Positions 56,937 to 64,000 of a DNA stretch of 64,000 nucleotides are shown piece after piece. The position numbers and the translations under genes are program-made. The notes beneath the pieces were generated by a model. That model was not told where the DNA came from. It ran no database searches and saw nothing but the letters and a program-made list of their open reading frames with translations. Numbering within the stretch: position 1 is the first letter of the stretch; each line of letters starts with the position of its first letter. The stretch comes from Viridothelium virens (Eukaryota > Ascomycota > Dothideomycetes > Trypetheliales > Trypetheliaceae). Where the stretch lies: assembly GCA_010094025.1 (NCBI GenBank), contig ML991785.1, forward strand, positions 310,001 to 374,000. Reading direction: 5' to 3'.

Positions 56937-58013
56937 TCAAGGGTCATATGGGGCACAGAATGTCTCCGCATGTATCGGTTCATCCTCAACCCATAATCTC
57001 CAGCTTGCTAACGAAATGCTATCGGCCGCACCACTCTCGCCCGGAACTTCCAAAAAATCATCGTTCATATCGACTTCTACGATGGCCCTCGCACCCCAGC
57101 CGGCATATGGTCTTGTTTGTGTTGGGAATTGTCCAGTTGTCTCGTAACGAGGGCGTCTCTCGTATCCTATAACCTGAGGCCGCTGGCCTGATAACTCTTC
57201 TATGCTTTGGCTCAGAACTTCGACCTTCTGTTGCCATCGCAGAGGTGTCTGTATTCCGCGCTCTCTCGCACTGGCATCGGTGTTTGGCGTGACAATGAAG
57301 AGATGTGGGTCATGTTCGGGGCCCATCATCTCCCCTCGGCGCAGGATACGCCCTAGTGAGATCCCAGATCTAATTGGCCCTGACGCGGATGGGTCTCGTG
57401 GATCTCGCATAGGTGCAATGCCCAGTCCATAGAAGGTTTCATGATCTTGCTCAACATGTTGATCATTCATAAAGATAGGTGTTTCCGGCATGATTGAAAA
57501 AGAGACACCTCTCTGGGATATCGCTATAACAGCCGTGTATCCGAACATCCTTCTGATACCCATGGCAGTTTCGCCTGTCTCCGGGAAGAACCAAAGTTTC
57601 ATGCTCGTTTCTCCTTCAGGACTGCGCTCATAATGGTGCGTGGCGAATTGGTTTGCATGAGAAGCGGACCATGTGAGTTGACATACATATCTTCGCCGGT
57701 CTGTGATTTGTGAAAGAGGTGGTAAATACCGCCTTTGCAGGTTGGACGAAGTCGACTCATTGAGAGTAGCTGCTTCCGGAATTGTATGATTGCTGCTGGT
57801 CTTAAGCCGGTGGTGAAAGGGGCGATTACATACTGCAGGGCAATGATCGGGTGCACACTGCGTTTTATTGCGCAATATGGGCTTGATATCTGCTTTTGAG
57901 ATAGGAGGGAGGATAGCAACTGCCCCATCGATAAGAAGTGGGAGACAGAGGATAATCCCAATGAAGAGCTTAAGTATCTCTATACTTCCATACTGATGAA
58001 GTAGAATGCCCAT
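56937..58013 (-). CDS. Secreted or signal-anchored protein, unknown function
   Basis: A single exon of 358 residues from the ATG at 58013. The N-terminus MGILLHQYGSIEILKLF continues with a hydrophobic stretch (IGIILCLPLLIDGAVA), fitting a signal peptide or anchor. A Cys-containing segment follows (TQCAPDHCPAVCNRPFHH). The core has MFGYTAVIAISQRGVSFSIM, ETFYGLGIAPMRDPRDPSAS, EHDPHLFIVTPNTDASARER and RPYAGWGARAIVEVDMNDD. This resembles a fungal secreted family with a GYT.(V/I)I..S..G core of no known activity. Cys near both ends (YVCQLTW, ETFCAPY) may pair. Confidence that it is a gene is good; its function is unknown. Confidence 0.75.
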   Translation of the reverse strand: MGILLHQYGSIEILKLFIGIILCLPLLIDGAVAILPPISKADIKPILRNKTQCAPDHCPAVCNRPFHHRLKTSSNHTIPEAATLNESTSSNLQRRYLPPLSQITDRRRYVCQLTWSASHANQFATHHYERSPEGETSMKLWFFPETGETAMGIRRMFGYTAVIAISQRGVSFSIMPETPIFMNDQHVEQDHETFYGLGIAPMRDPRDPSASGPIRSGISLGRILRRGEMMGPEHDPHLFIVTPNTDASARERGIQTPLRWQQKVEVLSQSIEELSGQRPQVIGYERRPRYETTGQFPTQTRPYAGWGARAIVEVDMNDDFLEVPGESGAADSISLASWRLWVEDEPIHAETFCAPYDP

Positions 58014-59302
58014 GTCATAGGGGATAGAGGGTAGGCAAGCTTGAATAGTGATGTAAAATTCAGAAAAGCCGGTAGTAGAGATTTTAGAGATGAGGCGAAC
58101 TTCTTGTATAAAGTTCTCTCATCAATGAGCAAGTATCAAATTACTGTTTCTAACACCACTTGCAAGATCTGCATCGCTGCGATCCAGCAGATTGATGTTT
58201 AGGAGTGTGGCATCTCCACCGTATATCTCAGACGTAGAAAGTCGTAAGTGACATGTGGTATCCTTGAGCAGAACAGTTAACAAAGTGAAATCATGGTAAG
58301 CACCTTTTAAAGTGATAGTATGATCGGGGCTGATCAGATGCCTGCCTAGACAATCTGTGAATCATGTCCTCGGAACCAAGTTATCGACTTTTTGACAGGT
58401 AGACAATCCGAGTGTTTGAGGATCTGCGGATCGATACTGTGTTCCCTAGATGTCAGGAGATTACTGCACTTTCGGTCAGGTCGTATTGCTCTATCTTAAC
58501 CATTCGTCGGCACAATCGATGGCCGAGGTCATAGGAGTCATAGATCAGGTAGATCGTATATCCTGGGCGACACCTGTTGGACTCTGTTCTTTGGGGGCTG
58601 GCAATCGGAGGCGCCGAGATCTACGCAATTTTGAGGTTCGGTATCCCCTATGGCCAGAACACCTCATTTCACGAACAGCGCGGAAAAATTCCAGAACAGT
58701 TCCGCTTAGATGACCATAAATAAGAGCTTCAGGTCATAGTTATACATGAAAAGCTACGAAGGTCATCCTACCTTTGGAGTTCTATTTGCAGCTTCCCTCT
58801 ATCCCGTCAGGTAGCGAAAGCTAACAAGAAGCAGACCATGCCGCCCAGTACGTGAGGAGAGTATAAATAAAGACTACCAATCGTCTGCCAATGGGGAATT
58901 GGGATTTGCATATGTTATCGGCACTTTGATTTTTGATTCGCTGACTGTATCGGTATCGTATCCTCTTTGAACCAGTCCTTAGAAAAAGTGCACTTTGCCT
59001 CTCCATTTGAACGGGGCGATCAGGACAATGTGGAAGCCAGCAACGCGTGAACTGTAGCGTCTCACATAGGTACCGGCATCTCGCTCTTATCAGATCCCCA
59101 TGCAAAGCGCTGCGACCACGATCGTAGCAAGCCAGGTCAGATGTATCAGTAGACTGCAGTTTCCTTAGGTAAAAACGACCACATTTAGAACTTAGATACA
59201 ATAGATTTACGCTAGGCCGAAAAGAAGGTAGTCTAAGCCGCCGGGGTATGGGTCGTGAGGGAAGTCTTCTCCGTCCTTGCGCCAACTGATGAGTCGCACT
59301 TG
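58014..59302. other. Intergenic region, nothing supported
   Basis: 1.3 kb between two minus-strand genes. The 171-codon minus frame at 58821-59336 is Arg-rich, lacks any motif and is most likely chance. Confidence 0.45.
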
Positions 59303-61558
59303 TTAAACCAGTATACCTTTTAGCCTTTGGAGACAAAGATCTCTCAGAATTGCCAATTCCCCTACTGGAATGTCCAAGTGAATGATATTTAACCTTTCCC
59401 AGAAGCCTTTCCGTCGATTCAACGAGAGAAGTGAGTGGGTCACGATGCCACTATCAAGCTCCGGAACATATTTCCGAGCTAGCAATAGGTATAGACACTT
59501 GTTTCGATCTACAAGAGGCGTTAGGTCATATGTCGTTGTTCCTACGAGAGATGTTCCTCCCACTTTTACGATGACCCACGAGTATTCTGTGGATTCACTT
59601 GGCTTGAATCGTTTATAAAGACGAAAACGCAAGATAAACCCTTCAAGAAAGAGGAATTGTTCGATACGAGACATATCAAAGTCGCCGGGGATATCAAAGT
59701 CTCCATCACAAATAAAGCTTTCCACATCCACCAGAGGATCGTCACGCAGGTCTTGTCGTTCCTTGGTGTTCATGTCATTGTAGGACATACTGAAAATCTG
59801 TTCAATGCCTTTGCTTGGTATGTGTTTTCCAAGCGTCAAGTCAAAGGGATAACATGCGGGATTTTGAGGTATTTCCGGCCTAGACTGTCCAGGCCAAATT
59901 CCCCTCATCCAGCTCAGTCAACTCCATGTTGGGAACTCAGACCTCAACCCAATCTCCTGGTCCCTAGCATCGTGGGCCCGCCAGGTAAGTGCCCAGTTCA
60001 GGTGTGCACATGGAAGAGCCCAGTAAAACCCACCACCATAAGCCTTTCGCTGCAATATCTGAAGGATTCCATCAAATGCGTTCAAGGCATCGGATTGTTT
60101 TGTCAACGTCCGCCGGCTAAATAACGTTGCGCTAATTGAGTAGAGGCTCAAGGCTGTCCCTGGTTCTGTTATAACATTTGTGAAAGGATTTCGAAGAACG
60201 CCGGTGTTGGTCAATGGCAGATAGTTCCCATCGCTGCTTTCTTGGTGAATGTGCGAGTAAGACTCATTGACAGATTCACAGCATGTTACTGCATTGCATT
60301 CGAAATAGACCTGGAACTTGCTAATATAGATGCATCGGGGGCTCAACAATGCTTCTTGATAGGTCCAAGCTCGACGACCCCATCGCATATGCCAAACAAG
60401 ATGAGACAGTGTAGGTCCAAATCCAAGAATTTTAATTCCATCAATCGTACAAGACATCTGTCTCCAAGAAGTGTTTGCAGATGAAACTCTGGGTAAGCGG
60501 TCATTCGCACTTGTGGTCGAGAAAGCGATAATCGTGGCATAAGCCCCCTGATATATTTGACTCATTATAGCTATCTGGTGAGCCTTTTGGACTTTGTCGG
60601 TCTGGTCAATACAAATAGAGTCGACCCAGAGGTATTTTTTCCCCAACTGGTTTGTTACCAGAAGGGCGTCCTCAACTATTTGAGGCAAGTTGCCTAAGAT
60701 AGTATCACTATCTGCTTTACCCGCGCCCGGGACATACTGCTCAACATTTCCCCAGACATAGCTTAATGCTAGATACTCTTTGCTCTTGTTGGAATAACCC
60801 ACGATCTTCCGTTGGTGGACGTCAATCAAGCAAATAGCTTTTAATTCATCTGATGTGATACGGGCGCAAGGAAGCTTATGATTGCTGTCACATCGGGAAA
60901 GCCAGGTACGAATCATATTGAAGTCCAAGTTGCCAGTGTCGATATTTCTTGATCCAAGAGCGAGATAAGGATATCTGACGTCGTTAAAAGCAATAGACAG
61001 TCCATCCCCGTGAGTTGACGCCTGAGCCTCGACGGTAGTTCCTTCATAGGAAGGATCGAGGATTGCGCAAATGTACCTCGCGGTGCTTCGTTTTCGATTG
61101 GTATCCATCCTCATAGAGGCTTCCAAGCGGTACATTGACCAACTGAGAATCAAAAACACCATTTGATCTGGTTCACCTGGATTCGGTATCATTGCAAAGA
61201 CACAACGGCACAATGGGCATTCGCTGTGAAATTTCAAATCCTGGACCCTTCCGAGAGGGCGAAAGACTCTTCGGTCTTGTTTCATATTTTTCTTACCCGA
61301 ATCTCTGTCTCCTTGAATTGGAGGAGTCGTCTTTAGCCATGTCAATATCTTGAGACTTTTGCACCGTTGGCATAGCATTTCGGAATGTGTAACGCCACGA
61401 TTGAAATTCATTCTCTCACGCGACTCGGATAGAAACCAGTTTTGATGATCTTGAAAGCTGTTTTGACACTCTGACGCTGAGTGGCCGCTTTGTCTACATC
61501 TCAAGCATAGAAAATGCTCCTTGGAACCTGAGAATTTGCGGCTTAGAAGTCGACGCAT
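59303..61558 (-). pseudogene. HET-domain gene with N-terminal zinc knuckle, interrupted by an in-frame stop
   Basis: From the ATG at 61558 a 546-residue frame runs to a TGA at 59920-59918. The same frame continues without a break to 59303 for about 200 more residues. HET proteins act in heterokaryon incompatibility and related cell-death responses. Family motifs are YLALSYVWGN, KYLWVDSICIDQTD, IYQGAYATIIAFS and GRRAWTYQEALLSPRCIY. The stop falls in EFPTWS-stop-LSW, where HET proteins have a conserved FPSWSW, so a Trp codon has probably become TGA. The C-terminal part (KCLYLLLARKYVPELDSGIV, RKGFWERLNIIHLD) is normal HET tail. The N-terminus adds a C18-X2-C21-X4-H26-X4-C31 zinc knuckle before the usual LCQRCKSL start. 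A small intron removing the stop, a base error or a truncated but working protein are alternatives. Confidence 0.8.
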
Positions 61559-62417
61559 TATTGTTCTTAGAGAGGTTATAAGAGAGAATACAAGCACTTA
61601 GAAGAAAGTCAACTTGAGAGCAGGCGTGACCCAAGTTACGTTATCATGGGTACAGCCTTGCGTATGCAAGTTAATGTGAGTCACAAACCATGTTCGAAAT
61701 GCCCGTCCAAGATCACGTCTCTCTTCATTGCATGAATGGCTGAAGAAGCGGTGAGGTAACTAGCGATAAGAGGAGTAGAGATTATTGGCTGGTAAGATTA
61801 GGTATAGAGTAGAGAAAAGTGACTCGGGTATACACACTATCGATCCGTACCTTCCTTTACTTGGAGTCATTGCTCAGGTATAGAGTGATAAGGATCTCTA
61901 GCCAATTCAGTTATTCAGTATATTCTCACGCCTCAGTAGTATCCTTCTTTCTCATATACCTACGTCTAAGCTCACAGGCGTGGCCCTAGCTGAAAGTGGG
62001 TGAGACCGCATCTTCTGATTATGGATGTGTGTAAGCGCGGGACTGGTTCTGATTCCCATTCTGGACGACAACCGATTTCGGCGCCTATTTTAAAATCCGT
62101 CAGAATTAGCGGATACCTATCGGGGCCCAAAATGGGAACCCTGTTCAATCGGAGGAGAGAGGAAAATTGCGGCACGGGAGATTGCTGTGCCGCGAAACAA
62201 GGGATCTGTAAGACTGTAATTACTCGATCAGTACTTGTAAAGTCGTGATGCATGTCCCACTGAGACCGCATGGCAGGATTAAAAACTGCGAGTGGATGCA
62301 CCGAACACGATATAGCTCTGTCAATTTTGGTGTACGATCTCTATGCTCGTATTTCTGTAAATTATCAGATCAATTCCCTCATTGGTTGCCCGGAATGATG
62401 GCCCCACGTACCTTTGT
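61559..62417. other. Intergenic region
   Basis: 860 bp containing the HET gene promoter side and the 3' flank of the PLP-enzyme gene. No other feature was recognised. Confidence 0.5.
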
Positions 62418-63938
62418 TTACAGCTCGGCCACCAGCGACTTGAACGCTTCGAGCAAGTCCATCTTCAAGTCCTCCACCTTCTCTACTCCCACACTAATCC
62501 TAACCAGTCTATCATCTACTTCCTTATCGCTCATTTTTCTCCACTCGATCAGACTCTCTACACCACCGAGACTGGTGGCATGATGGAAAAGATGCAATTT
62601 GCTCGGCAATCTCCTCGCCATCTCTCTGGTCTGCATCATCACCGAGAACACTGGGCCAAATCCGTTCGGCATTTGCTGTTTCAACCAGTCTCCGCCATCC
62701 TTCTGCAAGCTTGCATGCATCACTTTCCCAACGGTCTTCCTCACCACCTCTCCTTCATCCGCTGCCGTCTCCGTATCCGCGACGACACCGGGCTCCTTCA
62801 TCCGCGCATCCAGCCAGCTCACAAGCTCTGTCGCGTTCTCGCTTTGTCTCTGAGCGCGCAACTCTAGCGTTCGCAGGGAGCGAACGCCAAGCCAGCCTTC
62901 TAGGCTTCCCATTACACTTCCGAGGAATAGGCGATCCGTCGAAAGCCCTCTCCACCAGATCTCCTGGCCCTGCGCCTTTCGCTCCCGCTCTCGTTCAGGG
63001 TTGATAGCAAGGACGCCACACAGCATGTCGCTATGACCGCCAAAGTATTTGGTGCCGCTGTGCATAACGATGTCTGCGCCGTGCGCAAAGGGGTCTTGGA
63101 GCGGAGGGGGACCGAATGTAGCATCGACACTGAGATAGGCGCCGTGCTTGTGTGCGCGATTCGCAAATTCGGAAATATTGTATGCAATACCGGTGGGGTT
63201 CAGCGGGGTTTCCATATGGACGACATCGCCTGACCCAAGCCCGGCAGCATCCCACGTGGCGTCGTCGGCGAAAAGGTCCTAATTGTCCTGTTAAATTCGA
63301 GTTCTTCTTAGGCTGATCTTGAACATGGAGGATACTGGTCTCTCGCGAAGCACGAGCGTGGACCACAGGTACACTGCAGGAAGCATTGGGACAGAGCCAA
63401 CACATACCACAACCTTACACTTGCTCACTCTCTGGAACAAGTTTAGCACTCCATGGCATCCATGATATCCGCCTCGCTCCCCATGCCCAATGGCTACGAC
63501 CTTCGGGTTCAGAAACGTGAGTTCCGCGTGGAACGCTGAGAGGCCGGACGAGTACGTAACGACGTCGCCCTTCAAGAGTTTAGATAGGATCTGTTCGAAC
63601 CGGGTGGTGTTAGGTGCGGTAAGTCGGGAGTAGACGTGCGGTGGCTGCTTTGATAGATCTGCGGACTCGAAAACATCTTCATCAGGGACAGGATTAAGAT
63701 GGGTGAGATCGTTGGTGTACCGGAAAGTCGTAGATAAGTGAAGGGCCGGTGCGACGTCCGTGGAGCTTTCGGAAGATTAGAGTGTGGTTTGACGAGAATT
63801 TAGCGACATTAATGCATGAGTAATCTTTTCTTCCCTTCGTTGCTTTCTTATCGAAATATACGGGAGAAGGGCGTCTTACTCGTTGAGTTTGTCGTCGGCG
63901 TGAATGGCAAGTGTTGCAGGATGGTAAGAGGAGGGCAT
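62418..63938 (-). CDS. Cystathionine gamma-synthase/lyase-like PLP enzyme
   Basis: Three exons (63938-63880, 63765-63408, 63278-62418) with 114- and 129-nt introns give 425 residues, complete in the window. It belongs to the Cys/Met-metabolism PLP family (fold type I), enzymes of transsulfuration. The start MPSSYHPATLAIHADDKLN is typical. Further matches are DVAPALHLSTTFRYTNDL, PHVYSRLTAPNTTRFEQIL, VVTYSSGLSAFHAELTFLNP, GDVVHMETPLNPTGIAY, LSVDATFGPPPLQDPF (PLP-ring Asp, about 191) and IVMHSGTKYFGGHSD with the Schiff-base Lys near residue 216. The C-terminal domain includes LFHHATSLGGVESLIEWR and VRISVGVEKVEDLKMDLLEA. Whether it acts as synthase, gamma-lyase or beta-lyase cannot be told. No targeting signal is visible, so it is probably cytosolic. 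Confidence 0.9.
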
Positions 63939-64000
63939 ACTTGGCCTGCGGAGTTGTCAATTGGGTCAATATCTATCTCTTTGCTCGTGACACTGAAGAT

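Overview
The window looks like nuclear DNA of a filamentous ascomycete (Pezizomycotina). The genes carry short GT-AG introns (about 50 to 130 nt) with CTAAC/TACTAAT-like branch sites. The gene set is fungal: SLX4, Spa2, NuA4 ING protein, Hos2, U2AF23, HMG-CoA reductase, a Zn2Cys6 factor, a CFEM protein, a HET protein and an NCS1 permease. I could not place it below the subphylum.

Layout. 1-9.2 kb holds no gene I can support, only a three-copy diverged tandem repeat (321-1216) and a small 21-bp minisatellite (6004-6074). 9.3-14.5 kb: SLX4 (+) and an NCS1 purine/cytosine-type permease (-), tail to tail. 14.5-18 kb is empty. 18.05-21.04 kb: Spa2-type polarisome scaffold (-). 22.2-25.6 kb: a Yng2-like ING/PHD protein (-) and a Hos2-type histone deacetylase (+), divergent over a 513-bp spacer. 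26.3-36.5 kb: a small membrane protein, a membrane-anchored aspartyl-protease-like protein lacking its first catalytic motif, a large GPI-type cell-wall protein with six internal repeats, the U2AF small subunit, and a small membrane protein. 38.1-42.2 kb: a DUF3605/Ngi1-like protein, a signal-peptide-bearing glyoxalase-fold protein and a Zn2Cys6 transcription factor. 44.0-47.9 kb: full-length HMG-CoA reductase. 49.2-64 kb is more accessory in character: an APH-type kinase, a small orphan, an AT-rich island with a tRNA gene, a CFEM protein, a secreted orphan, a HET-domain gene split by an in-frame stop, and a cystathionine gamma-synthase/lyase-like PLP enzyme.

The most unusual object is the tRNA gene at 52974-53140. 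It reads as tRNA-Leu(CAA) with perfect acceptor, anticodon and T stems and a normal 33-nt intron after position 37. It also carries a second, 54-nt insertion in the D arm, flanked by AAGG repeats. Removing both restores a standard 80-nt leucine tRNA.

Exon borders were assigned by eye from splice consensus plus reading-frame continuity. No homology search was possible, so family names rest on motifs recognised in the translations.
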